A DNA stretch of 16,795 bases, taken from assembly GCA_023399815.1 (NCBI GenBank), contig JAEWOJ010000214.1:1-16795 (forward strand). The letters are read 5' to 3'. The DNA comes from Pseudomonadota bacterium (GTDB taxonomy: Bacteria > Pseudomonadota > Gammaproteobacteria > Xanthomonadales > Xanthomonadaceae). This document shows, one piece after another, positions 1 to 8,426 of the stretch. The translations under genes were made by a program, and so were the position numbers. Below the pieces are notes generated by a model. The model did not search any database. It saw nothing but the letters and a program-made list of their open reading frames with translations, and had not been told where the DNA came from. How positions within the stretch are numbered: position 1 is the stretch's first letter; the number at the start of each line of letters is the position of its first letter.

Positions 1-1
1 G

Positions 2-1531
2 CTCAATACCGCCCGCCAACTGCTGTCGCAGCAGCTGCAGGCCGGCGGCGGCGCGGGTGGCGGTGGCGGCGCGACCGGTTCCCTGCCGCCTGCCGACATG
101 ATCGCCGGGCTGGCAGCGATGGCCGGCCAACCCCGCCCCGCGGGCGGCGACGCCGCGCCGGCGGTCAACCTGGCCGACATGGCCGCGGCGATGCAAGGCG
201 CGGCGCCGGCCACGCCGGCGCGCGCCGTCCCCAGCGAAGCGGTGATGGACGTCCTGGCGCGCCTGCAGGCCCAGGCTGCCGCGCCGGGCGCGCGCCGCAG
301 CTTCGGCGACATCCAGAAGGCGCTGCTGTCGCAGGTACGCGCCGAGCACGGCGAGAACGCGGGGCTGTCTTCTCGCGACAGCAACACGCTCGACCTGCTG
401 GGCATGCTCTACGGGCAGATCCAGCGCGAGGTGCGCGCCGACGGCCCCGCCGCCGACCTGCTCAACCGCCTGCAGGTGCCGCTGGCGCGCGCGGCCGTCA
501 GCGACGAGGCGTTCTTCGTCCGCGACCAGCACCCGGCGCGCGAGCTGCTCAACACCGTGGCCGAATCCGGCGCGGTATGGCTGGGCGACGACGACGGCGA
601 CCCGGTGCTGCTGCAGAAGCTCGGCGAAGCGGTGGAACGCGTCGTCAGCGAATACCAGGGCGACGAGGCGGTGTTCGCCGCCGCCAACCGCCAGGTTCAG
701 TCGCACCTGCAGGCCGCGGTGCGCAAGGCCGAGGTCACCGAGCGCCGCCAGATCGAGGCCGCGCGCGGCAAGGAGCGGCTGGAGGCGGCCAAGCAGCTGG
801 CCGGCCGCACCATCGGCCAGCTGTGCCAAGCGGCGGCGCCGCCGAAGTTCGTGCAGACCCTACTGCACGAAGCCTGGAGCGACGTGCTGACCCTGACCCT
901 GCTGCGCCAGGGCGAGGACTCGGAGGAATGGCGCCAGCGCCAGGAAGCCACCCGCCGCATCGGCGAGATCACCGCCGAGGCCGAAGGCGCCGCCGATCCG
1001 GCGTTGTGCGGCCAGATCGAGGAATCGCTGCTGCAGGTCGGCTACCACGAGGACGAGGCCGGCGCCATCGCCCGCCGCCTGTCCACGCCCGGCGGCGAGG
1101 ACGAGATCACCTCGCGCACCGAACTGGCCGCGCGGCTCAAGGCCCGCGCCCGCCTTGGCGGCGAGGAAAAGAAAGACGACCCGCAGGCTCCGTCGCCGAC
1201 CGAGCGCACGCCGGCCGAGGAAGGCTTCTACCGCCAGCTGCGCACGCTGCCGTTCGGCACCTGGTTCGAATTCATCACCAACCAGCAGGGCGACACCCGC
1301 CGCCTGCGCCTGTCCTGGTACAGCCTGGTCACCGACCACGCGCTGTTCGTCAACCAGCGCGGGCAGAAGGTGGCCGAGCATACGCTCGACGCGCTGGCGC
1401 GGCTGATGGCGCGCGAACAGCTGCGCATCGTCACCGAGGACCGCGGCCGCCTGATCGACCGCGCCTGGCAGGCCACCGTGCGCGCCCTGCGCTCGCTTGC
1501 CGGCGGCCTCGCCGCTCCGGAGTCCGCATGA
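2..1531 (+). CDS. DUF1631 family protein, 5' end outside the window
   Basis: The frame is open from the window edge, so the annotated part (509 residues) lacks its true start; an internal ATG at 98 is probably not the start because codons 2-97 read on without a stop. The N-terminal visible part is Ala/Gly-rich low complexity, followed by a long helical, charged region. The C-terminal roughly 100 residues carry the pattern I associate with DUF1631: a GTWFEF strand, RRLRLSWYS, ALFVNQRGQKV and a final helix with DRAWQATVRAL. The molecular function of DUF1631 is not established. Its stop overlaps the start of a PilZ gene by four bases (ATGA), so the two are probably translationally coupled, which suggests a link to c-di-GMP signalling (inference). 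Family assignment is from memory of the C-terminal motif, without a search. Confidence 0.75.
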   Translation, partial: LNTARQLLSQQLQAGGGAGGGGGATGSLPPADMIAGLAAMAGQPRPAGGDAAPAVNLADMAAAMQGAAPATPARAVPSEAVMDVLARLQAQAAAPGARRSFGDIQKALLSQVRAEHGENAGLSSRDSNTLDLLGMLYGQIQREVRADGPAADLLNRLQVPLARAAVSDEAFFVRDQHPARELLNTVAESGAVWLGDDDGDPVLLQKLGEAVERVVSEYQGDEAVFAAANRQVQSHLQAAVRKAEVTERRQIEAARGKERLEAAKQLAGRTIGQLCQAAAPPKFVQTLLHEAWSDVLTLTLLRQGEDSEEWRQRQEATRRIGEITAEAEGAADPALCGQIEESLLQVGYHEDEAGAIARRLSTPGGEDEITSRTELAARLKARARLGGEEKKDDPQAPSPTERTPAEEGFYRQLRTLPFGTWFEFITNQQGDTRRLRLSWYSLVTDHALFVNQRGQKVAEHTLDALARLMAREQLRIVTEDRGRLIDRAWQATVRALRSLAGGLAAPESA

Positions 1532-1875
1532 TCCCCGAAACCCGACGCGCCCCGCGCCTGCAGGTGCCGGCCCTGGTGCCGGTCACCGACACGATGACCG
1601 CCAGCGTGGTCGGCCGGCTCGGCAACGTATCCGAAACCGGCATGCTGCTGATCGCCTCCGAACCGCTCAACGAGGACGCGCTCTACCAGCTGCGCTTCCC
1701 CATTCCCGACGGCCGCGGCGGCGAGCAGCCGATCGACGTCGGCGTGCACCTGCTGTGGCGCGAAGCGGCGCAGGCGCCGGGCCACTTCTGGGCCGGCTTC
1801 CGCTTCCTCACCCTGGAAAAGCAGCACCGCGAACGCCTGCGGCAGTGGATCGAGGCGCACCTTCCCGCATCCTGA
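1528..1875 (+). CDS. PilZ domain protein (putative c-di-GMP receptor)
   Basis: A 115-residue single-domain protein. The N-terminus has the RxxxR motif (R6 to R10, RRAPR), and NxSxxG follows at residues 33-38 (NVSETG). These are the two canonical c-di-GMP contacts of PilZ domains, so ligand binding is likely retained. The rest reads as a beta-barrel (LYQLRFPI, VGVHLLWRE, HFWAGFRFLTL) with a C-terminal helix RERLRQWIEAHL, the usual PilZ ending. No signal peptide or membrane segment is visible, so it is a cytoplasmic adaptor or receptor. The ATG is embedded in the stop region of the DUF1631 gene (ATGA), which fixes the start and indicates one operon. A larger frame running upstream from 577 is an out-of-frame shadow of DUF1631. 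The target process (motility, pili, exopolysaccharide) cannot be read from the sequence. Confidence 0.88.
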   Translation: MIPETRRAPRLQVPALVPVTDTMTASVVGRLGNVSETGMLLIASEPLNEDALYQLRFPIPDGRGGEQPIDVGVHLLWREAAQAPGHFWAGFRFLTLEKQHRERLRQWIEAHLPAS

Positions 1876-1953
1876 GTGACGGAACCGGCACAGCGGTCCG
1901 GTGCCGATTGCGGCAGAATCGTGGCTTCGACTTTCCGCCTTCCGAGCCCCACG

Positions 1954-3282
<1,329 letters not shown>

Positions 3283-3319
3283 GCGCTTCCACCCGCAACC
3301 GTTGCATGGATACCCAGGC

Positions 3320-3346
3320 CCGGACGCGCGGTGCGCCCGGACTTTT
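3320..3346 (+). terminator. possible weak terminator of pepQ
   Basis: An imperfect stem (CCGG-A-CGC pairing with GCG-C-CCGG, one A/C mismatch, five-base loop) is followed by AC and four T. It lies 38 bases after the pepQ stop. The stem is short and the T-run minimal, so this may be a decayed terminator or chance. Confidence 0.4.
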
Positions 3347-3388
3347 CATTTGCGGGACGTCCTTTCACCAGCCCACCAACAACTGCAA

Positions 3389-3427
<39 letters not shown>

Positions 3428-3500
3428 TCGTGATTTTGCTGTTGCTCCCGGCTTTTGACTTTCGGGTTCCCTTCCGCAGCGACGGAGCCGACGGACAAGA

Positions 3501-3609
3501 CCCCGCAAGGGGCGACGTGCATGAATGCACGTCGTTTTTCGACGAGACAGGGATGTCTCGTCGAAAAATCCCGGCGGCGGAGTAGACCCCACGCGCGCAG
3601 CGCGTGGGG
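3501..3609. repeat. chain of four near-adjacent perfect hairpins
   Basis: Four hairpins follow almost without spacing. They are 3501-3512 (4-bp stem, GCAA loop), 3513-3534 (10-bp stem CGACGTGCAT, 2-base loop GA), 3535-3568 (15-bp stem TTTTTCGACGAGACA, 4-base loop GGGA) and 3587-3609 (10-bp stem CCCCACGCGC, 3-base loop GCA). Every arm pair is perfect. The 3535-3568 stem has T5 at one end and A5 at the other, so nearby hairpins would be followed by a U-run on either strand; it could act as a bidirectional terminator for convergent pepQ and pepP. Function is not demonstrated. Confidence 0.9.
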
Positions 3610-3622
3610 CGCGCAGGCAGGG

Positions 3623-3691
3623 CGTGCTTGACCAGCCATTCGGCTGTTGAAAAGCACTTCTTTTGGCTACCTTTTCTTTGCACGAGCAAAG
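3623..3691 (+). repeat. 69-base repeat element, copy A
   Basis: This copy matches the reverse complement of 3859-3927 at 66 of 69 positions. The element starts CGTGCTTGACCAGCC, contains GGCTGTTGAAAAGCACTTC, and ends in the palindromic part CTTTTCTTTGC-ACGA-GCAAAG. The last part continues to 3696 as a perfect 11-bp hairpin (3671-3696). Confidence 0.9.
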
Positions 3692-3701
3692 AAAAGTAGC
3701 T

Positions 3702-3722
3702 CGCTCCCCTGAAAGGGGAGCG
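3702..3722. repeat. 9-bp perfect hairpin
   Basis: CGCTCCCCT pairs with AGGGGAGCG around a GAA loop. It directly follows the 3671-3696 hairpin within the mosaic. Confidence 0.85.
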
Positions 3723-3785
3723 AAAGCTCTTGCTCTTGTTGTTGATCTGTTCCTCTTTGGAGAAAAAGCAACAGCCAAGGCTTGA

Positions 3786-3803
3786 GAGCAAGAGCTCTTG
3801 CTC
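3786..3803. repeat. 18-base perfect palindrome
   Basis: GAGCAAGAG followed directly by CTCTTGCTC forms a loopless palindrome. A related AGCTCTTGCTCTTG stretch lies near 3725. Confidence 0.85.
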
Positions 3804-3825
3804 CTGCTTCGCAGGCGCGAGTCAC

Positions 3826-3852
3826 CTTGACCAGCCATTCGGCTGTTGAAAA
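3826..3852 (+). repeat. partial direct copy (B) of the 69-base element
   Basis: This segment is identical to bases 3627-3653 of copy A. It pairs with 3897-3923 of the inverted copy A' over 27 positions with one mismatch, giving a long stem whose 44-base loop contains a smaller hairpin (TCTTTGC-TCGT-GCAAAGA, 3858-3875). Confidence 0.9.
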
Positions 3853-3858
3853 ACGCAT

Positions 3859-3927
3859 CTTTGCTCGTGCAAAGAAAAGGTAACTAAAAGAAGTGCTTTT
3901 CAACAGCCGAACGGCTGGTCAAGCACG
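3859..3927 (-). repeat. 69-base repeat element, inverted copy A'
   Basis: This is the inverted copy of 3623-3691 with three differences in 69 positions. The two copies bracket a 167-base core (3692-3858). Confidence 0.9.
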
Positions 3928-4155
3928 GCTGGACGCGATCCGTCGGGCTGCGCCCGCCGGTTCCCTGCGCTCCTCGCAGAACGAGGAGGCGGCGCACAAC
4001 TCGCTTCGCTCAAACACGTGCGCCTCTTCGCCCCTCGTTCTGCTGCGGTGCTCGGCTCGCTCTACGGCGGAGGCAGAGCAAAAGCCACGGCAACGGCACC
4101 CCTCCCCGGCCCTCCCCTGCGCTGCGCGCAAGGGAGGAGGAAAGCGCGGGGCACG

Positions 4156-5484
4156 TCAGCGCGCGGCCGCCATGAACGCCTCGATCTCGTCGGCGCTGCG
4201 TTCCAGTTCGCCGGTCAGCACGCGATGGCCGTCGCCGGTGATCAGCACGTCGTCCTCGATGCGGATGCCGATGCCGCGCCAACGCGGGTCCACACTGGTG
4301 TCGTCCGGCGAGACATACAGCCCCGGCTCGATGGTGAACACCATGCCAGCCTCCAGCAGCCGCGATTCGCCGGCGAGCCTGTAGTCGCCCACGTCGTGCA
4401 CGTCCAGGCCCAGCCAGTGCCCGGTCTTGTGCCGGTAGAAGCGCTTGTAGTGGCCTTCGACGATGTTCCCTTCCAGGTCGCCCTTCAGCAGCCCCAGCCG
4501 CAGCAGGCCCTCGGTGAGCACCTCGACCGCAGCCAGGTGGCCTTCCTCGTAGGCAATGCCCGGCCGCGCCTGTTCCAGCGCCGCCGCCTGCGCGGCCAGC
4601 ACCAGGTCGTGCAGGGCGCGCTGCTCGGCGCTGAAGCGGCCGCTGACCGGGAACGTGCGGGTGATGTCGCTGGCGTAGCCGCGGTACTCGGCGCCGGCGT
4701 CGACCAGCACCAGGTCGCCGTCGCGGCTGCCACCAGTGTTGGCGCGGTAGTGCAGCACGCAGGCGTTGGCGCCGGCGCCGACGATGCTGTTGTAGGCCGG
4801 CCCGGCGTCGTGGCGGCGGAACTCGCGCTCCAGCTCGGCCTGCAGCTCGTATTCGCGGATGCCGGCGTGCGCGGCGCGCATCGCCGCGCGGTGCGCGCGC
4901 ACGCTGATGTCGGCGGCCTGCTGCATCAGCGCGATCTCGGCCGGCGACTTGAACAGGCGCTGCTCGTGCAGCAGGTGGCCCAGTTCCAGGAACTCGTGCG
5001 GCGGCTGCGCGCCATGGCGCACCTGCGAACGCACCCGGTTGACCCAGCCGATCAGCTTGAGGTCGAAGTCGGCGTCGCGGCCGAAATGGTAGTAGACGCG
5101 CGAGCGGCCTTCGAGCAGGCCCGGCAGGATGTCGTCCAGGTCGTCGATCGGATAGGCGTCGTCCATGCCGTAGCGCGCCACCGCGCCTTCCTGGCCTTCG
5201 CGCGGGCCGTCCCAGGCTTCGCGCTCGGGATCGCGCTCGCGGCAGAACAGGATCGTCTCGCCGTGGCGGCGGCCGGGAATCAGCACCAGCACCGCTTCCG
5301 GCTCGGGGAAGCCGCACAGGTACCAGAAGTCCGAATCCTGCCGGTAGGGATAGTGGGTGTCGTTGCTGCGCACGCGCTCGGGCGCGGCCGGCAGCACCAG
5401 GATGGCGTCGTCGCCGGCCGCCTCCATCAGCTGGCGGCGGCGGTGGGCGTACTCGGCGGGCGCGATGCCGGTCAGCGTGTGCAT
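4156..5484 (-). CDS. pepP: Xaa-Pro aminopeptidase P (peptidase M24B)
   Basis: A 442-residue cytoplasmic metalloaminopeptidase that removes N-terminal residues preceding proline. Metal ligands are visible at D262 and D273 (LVDAG...YASDITRTF), H356 (HKTGHWLGLDVHDVG), E386 (FTIEPGLY) and E410 (GIRIEDDVLI), matching the spacing in E. coli PepP. The N-terminal domain opens with the typical EYAHRRRQLM and includes FWYLCGFPEPEAVLVL. The start ATG lies seven bases after the ygfB stop, so both are one operon, as in E. coli. In many gammaproteobacteria the ubi hydroxylase gene ubiH follows pepP; here the gene is followed by the repeat mosaic and convergent pepQ. A long frame on the opposite strand is an antisense shadow. 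Confidence 0.95.
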   Translation of the reverse strand: MHTLTGIAPAEYAHRRRQLMEAAGDDAILVLPAAPERVRSNDTHYPYRQDSDFWYLCGFPEPEAVLVLIPGRRHGETILFCRERDPEREAWDGPREGQEGAVARYGMDDAYPIDDLDDILPGLLEGRSRVYYHFGRDADFDLKLIGWVNRVRSQVRHGAQPPHEFLELGHLLHEQRLFKSPAEIALMQQAADISVRAHRAAMRAAHAGIREYELQAELEREFRRHDAGPAYNSIVGAGANACVLHYRANTGGSRDGDLVLVDAGAEYRGYASDITRTFPVSGRFSAEQRALHDLVLAAQAAALEQARPGIAYEEGHLAAVEVLTEGLLRLGLLKGDLEGNIVEGHYKRFYRHKTGHWLGLDVHDVGDYRLAGESRLLEAGMVFTIEPGLYVSPDDTSVDPRWRGIGIRIEDDVLITGDGHRVLTGELERSADEIEAFMAAAR

Positions 5485-5491
5485 GGCCGCT

Positions 5492-6037
5492 TCAGTTCAG
5501 GCGCTGGCGGTGGCGCGCGCCCATCACGCAGTCGCCGTGCAGCAGCAGCACCGCCACGCGCACGAATTCCTCGATCTCGGCTAGCGCATCCTCGTCCTCG
5601 TCGGCGCTGTCGAATTCATCGCTGGAGGCCTGCGCCAGCCGCGCCAGGTCCTGCAGGGCCTCCTCGCCTTCCTCGCTCAGGGCCGGGCGCTTGCCCGCGG
5701 CCAGGCCGAAGCCGCCCAGGAACGCGCGGCACCAGTCGAACAGCGCGTCGGTACGTTCGCGCAACGGCGCCGCCGGCTCGGCCAGCACCAGCTCGAAGGC
5801 GAAATCGCGGTCTTCCAGCTGCGCCACGACGGCCTGGCGCAGACGGTCGAGCACGCTGCCCGGCTCGGGCGTGGGCAGGCTGTCGTCGGCCAGCACCTTG
5901 GCCGGCCAGGCCTCGAGGTCGGCGCCGCCGGCGGCCAGCCAGCCGCACAGTCCACCGTGGAGTTCGGCCGGGGTGGCCCCGAGGCCCAGCGACTGGCTGG
6001 CCTGGAGGATGTCGTTGACGGCGGGAAGATCGGTCAT
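5492..6037 (-). CDS. ygfB: UPF0149 / YgfB family protein
   Basis: A 181-residue acidic, helical protein of the UPF0149 family. Visible family features are AELHGGLCGWLAAGG near the N-terminus, LFDWCRAFLGGFGLA in the middle, an acidic run (DEFDSADEDEDALAEIEEFVRVAVLLL) and a short basic tail. The start is the ATG at 6037, giving the family-typical MTDLPAVNDILQAS opening; the frame extends 30 codons further upstream but that extension is not protein-like. It is the first gene before pepP and is divergent from the zapA operon, the arrangement known from E. coli ygfB-pepP / zapA. A -10-like TACACT lies on this strand at 6105-6100. YgfB has been linked to transcriptional regulation in Pseudomonas; its role here is not shown. 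Confidence 0.9.
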   Translation of the reverse strand: MTDLPAVNDILQASQSLGLGATPAELHGGLCGWLAAGGADLEAWPAKVLADDSLPTPEPGSVLDRLRQAVVAQLEDRDFAFELVLAEPAAPLRERTDALFDWCRAFLGGFGLAAGKRPALSEEGEEALQDLARLAQASSDEFDSADEDEDALAEIEEFVRVAVLLLHGDCVMGARHRQRLN

Positions 6038-6128
6038 GTCACATGGGTCTGCAGAAACGGGAAAGGCCCATGCCGCGCACCGCGCGGCAACGGCTGCACA
6101 GTGTAGCAACGCCGCCGTGCGCGCCATC

Positions 6129-6158
6129 TTGACCGCCCCCGACGCGCATGCCTATCGT
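6129..6158 (+). promoter_or_regulatory. candidate promoter of the TIGR02449-zapA operon
   Basis: TTGACC at 6129-6134 and TATCGT at 6153-6158 are separated by 18 bases. Transcription starting 6-8 bases after the -10 would begin at about ATG 6166, implying a leaderless mRNA. This rests on motif match only. Confidence 0.45.
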
Positions 6159-6165
6159 GCCGGGC

Positions 6166-6387
6166 ATGGATGCCTTCGACCCCGCCGCCCAGCTGCAGGC
6201 CCTGGCCGACCGCCTCGAACTGCTGTTCGAGCGCAACCGGCGCCTGGCCGAGGAAAACCGCAGCCTGCGCCAGCAGCAGGAACAGCTGGTGGCCGAACGC
6301 GCGCAGCTGCTGGCCAAGAACGAGCAGGCGCGCTCGCGGGTGGAAGCGATGATCGCCCGCCTCAAGTCGCTGGAGCAGCACACGTGA
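6166..6387 (+). CDS. TIGR02449 family small coiled-coil protein
   Basis: A 73-residue protein (79 if ATG 6148 is used), almost entirely a predicted coiled coil: LQALADRLELLFERNRRLAEE and onward with heptad-spaced Leu and many Glu, Gln and Arg. It matches what I know as TIGR02449, a short conserved gene upstream of zapA. Its function is unknown; the context suggests a cell-division accessory. I prefer ATG 6166 because a plausible -10 element lies at 6153-6158, which would place the 6148 codon upstream of the transcript. Neither start has a clear Shine-Dalgarno. Its stop overlaps the zapA start by four bases (GTGA), so translation is probably coupled. Confidence 0.8.
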   Translation: MDAFDPAAQLQALADRLELLFERNRRLAEENRSLRQQQEQLVAERAQLLAKNEQARSRVEAMIARLKSLEQHT

Positions 6388-6683
6388 GCCAGAACGAACC
6401 GGTCAGCGTCCGCATCCTCGACCGCGAATACACCGTCGGCGTGGAGCCGGCCGAGCGCGACAGCCTCACCGCCGCCGCGCGCATGCTCGACGCGCGGATG
6501 CGCGAGATCCGCGGCAACAACCGCATGGCCGCGGTGGACCGGGTGGCGGTGCTGGCCGCGCTCAACCTGGCCCACGAACTGCACCTGATGCGCGATGAAC
6601 TGGCGCAGCAGCAGCAGCGTTTCCAGAGTGCGATGAACGATCTCAACCGCCGCCTGGACAACGCGATCGACGACGGCCGCTGA
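6384..6683 (+). CDS. zapA: cell division protein ZapA
   Basis: A 99-residue cytoplasmic protein that binds FtsZ and promotes Z-ring bundling. The N-terminal globular part reads VSVRILDREYTVGVEPAERD, typical of ZapA, followed by AARMLDARMREIR and a long C-terminal coiled coil (AALNLAHELHLMRDELAQ...LNRRLDNAI) that mediates tetramerisation. The start is GTG at 6384, overlapping the upstream TGA; GGAG at 6372-6375 is a usable ribosome binding site eight bases before it. A longer frame reaches back to 5691 but runs antisense to ygfB and is not the gene. It is followed directly by the 6S RNA gene, the order seen in E. coli. Confidence 0.92.
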   Translation: MSQNEPVSVRILDREYTVGVEPAERDSLTAAARMLDARMREIRGNNRMAAVDRVAVLAALNLAHELHLMRDELAQQQQRFQSAMNDLNRRLDNAIDDGR

Positions 6684-6732
6684 CGGCATCGCATTCATCC
6701 GACGGACGGTTCCGTCTTCGCGTCGACGATGG

Positions 6733-6761
6733 CTGTCATGCGCGCGCAACCCCGCTATACT
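6733..6761 (+). promoter_or_regulatory. sigma70-type promoter of the 6S RNA gene
   Basis: CTGTCA at 6733-6738 and TATACT at 6756-6761 are spaced by exactly 17 bases. The predicted start, about 6769, coincides with the 5' side of the 6S RNA closing stem. Confidence 0.75.
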
Positions 6762-6769
6762 GGCGCCGC

Positions 6770-6953
6770 GTTCTCTGCCCTGAACGACGGCGTGTGCAAA
6801 CATTCGCCTTGTCCCTTAATGACGACCACGGGGGCGCGACGGCACCGGGTGTGCATGTCCGCCTTGCAGCGGGAAGCCCGATGGTTCCCCAGCGTCCCCA
6901 CTTGAACCCCGGGTTCAAGGTCGTTTCGCACGCATCGTCATGGCGGAGAATGC
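6770..6953 (+). ncRNA. ssrS: 6S RNA
   Basis: 6S RNA sequesters the housekeeping RNA polymerase holoenzyme by mimicking an open promoter. The segment is about 184 bases, the E. coli length. The ends form the closing stem (TTCTCTGCC at 6771-6779 with GGCGGAGAA at 6942-6950, one G-U pair). The segment CTTGAACCCCGGGTTCAAGG (6901-6920) matches the highly conserved E. coli CTTGAACCAAGGGTTCAAGG hairpin, including its position relative to the 3' end. The gene lies between zapA and fau, the classic location, and has a well-spaced promoter and a downstream terminator hairpin. Exact ends are inferred from stem pairing. Protein frames that run across this segment are spurious. Confidence 0.93.
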
Positions 6954-6963
6954 AATTATTCCG

Positions 6964-6995
6964 GAACGGCGCCGCAAGGCGCCGTTCTTCTTTTC
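6964..6995 (+). terminator. intrinsic terminator after 6S RNA
   Basis: A perfect 10-bp stem, GAACGGCGCC pairing with GGCGCCGTTC around a GCAA loop, is followed by TTCTTTTCT. It begins about ten bases after the mature 6S 3' end. Mature 6S would then arise by 3' trimming or an earlier end. Confidence 0.75.
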
Positions 6996-7240
6996 TCCTT
7001 CTCGCTTTGGGAGACAGTCCGGCAGCATGGCCGGACCGCACGGCGAAGCCGCCCGTCAGGGTGAGGCACGTGGATGTGCCGAAGGCAGGTGCCCCGCAGG
7101 GGCGGATGAGGGGGCAGGCGAAGCTTTGCGCGGTTCGACGTCACGCGGCTTCGCCCTTACCCTCACCCCCGACTTGCCCTCACCCCAACCCCTCTCCCAA
7201 AGGGAGAGGGGCCTCGACTCCATCTTCGGAAGCCTTGCCG
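6996..7240. other. gene-free stretch between 6S terminator and fau with repeat remnants
   Basis: About 245 bases without a credible gene. It contains a short hairpin (GGCAC/GTGCC, 7065-7080), another (GCCCC-GCA-GGGGC, 7091-7103) in the style of the pepQ-pepP mosaic, and a copy of the CCCTCACC family repeat at about 7178-7214. Two protein frames cross the whole region in phase with fau or beside it, but they begin within the 6S RNA and have no family-like sequence before 7241. Confidence 0.7.
7178..7214. repeat. CCCTCACC-type dispersed palindromic repeat, copy 1
   Basis: CCCTCACCCCAACCCC is followed by an imperfect inverted pair CCTCTCCC-AAA-GGGAGAGG. The same design recurs at 13759 and 13999. 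Such elements are common between genes in high-GC proteobacteria. Confidence 0.8.
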
Positions 7241-7827
7241 ATGACTGCCGACGACCGCCAGGACCTCCGCCAGCAACTGCGCCAGCGCCGCCGCGACATC
7301 CCGGCCGCCGAGCGCATCGCCGCCGCCGAAACGCTGGCCGCGCGGCTGCTGGCCCTGCCCTTCGCCGCGGTCGAGGGGCACGTCGCCGGCTACTGGGCGA
7401 TGGATGGCGAGATCGCGCTGCATCGTTGGCAGATGCAGCTGCCGCCGCAGCAGACCTATTGCCTGCCGGTGCTGCACGGCACGCTGCTGCGCTTCGCGCC
7501 GTGGCGGCCGGGGCAGCCGCTGCGCACCAACCGCTACGGCATCCCGGAGCCGGAGGTCGATCCGGACCACGCGCTGCACGCCGAGGACATGGCCCTGGTG
7601 GTCGCGCCGCTGGTCGGCTTCGACCCGCAGGGCCGGCGGCTGGGCATGGGAGGCGGCTGGTATGATCGCAGCTTCGCTTTCCGCCAGCGGCAGAGCGCGC
7701 CGCCGTGGCTGGTCGGCGCCGGCTTCGCCGCCCAGCAGGTGCCGGCGCTGCCGGTCGAGGACTGGGACGTGGCGGTGGATGCCATCTGCACCGAGCAGGC
7801 CACTCTCTACCCGGAACCGTCGCACGC

Positions 7828-7831
<4 letters not shown>
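7241..7831 (+). CDS. fau: 5-formyltetrahydrofolate cyclo-ligase
   Basis: A 196-residue cytoplasmic enzyme (EC 6.3.3.2) that uses ATP to convert 5-formyl-THF to 5,10-methenyl-THF. The N-terminus has the basic helix LRQQLRQRRRDI, then GYWAMDGEI (51-58), RYGIPEP (98-104) and the diagnostic nucleotide-binding motif GFDPQGRRLGMGGGWYDR (126-143). ATG 7241 is chosen because similarity and family length begin there; the frame continues upstream into the repeat region and 6S RNA, which cannot be coding. The neighbourhood zapA-ssrS-fau is conserved across gammaproteobacteria. Its stop overlaps the EVE gene start by four bases (ATGA), indicating a two-gene unit. Confidence 0.93.
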
Positions 7832-8310
<479 letters not shown>

Positions 8311-8327
8311 CACCCCGAAACATGCCC

Positions 8328-8394
8328 GTAGGAGCGACGTCAGTCGCGACGGCGCTTTACCGGAAATCCCGGTCGCGACTGACGTCGCTCCTAC
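8328..8394. repeat. GTAG-type REP inverted dimer (loop GTCA)
   Basis: Two perfect 23-base inverted arms (8328-8350 and 8372-8394) begin with GTAGGAGCGAC and end with its complement CTAC, around a 21-base spacer. Each monomer can itself fold as GCGAC-GTCA-GTCGC. GTAG-headed REPs are the substrate type of RAYT transposases in Stenotrophomonas and relatives. No RAYT gene is present in this window. Confidence 0.92.
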
Positions 8395-8426
8395 ATCCTC
8401 CCGTATCCCCATCCAGCGAGTCCACC

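Noticed and set aside
3501..3927. CRISPR array
   Set aside because: The repeats are hairpins of different sequence and length in mixed orientation, with no regular spacers and no cas genes.
4018..6018. 666-codon plus-strand open frame across pepP and ygfB
   Set aside because: It is antisense to two well-supported genes with intact motifs and has the His/Val/Ala/Arg-rich composition typical of reverse-frame reads in high-GC DNA.
6794..7240. N-terminal extension of fau reaching into the 6S RNA gene
   Set aside because: The extension covers a structured RNA and repeats; the family-typical sequence starts at 7241.
8311..8426. RAYT transposase associated with the REPs
   Set aside because: No tyrosine transposase gene is encoded in the window; only the REP sequences are present.
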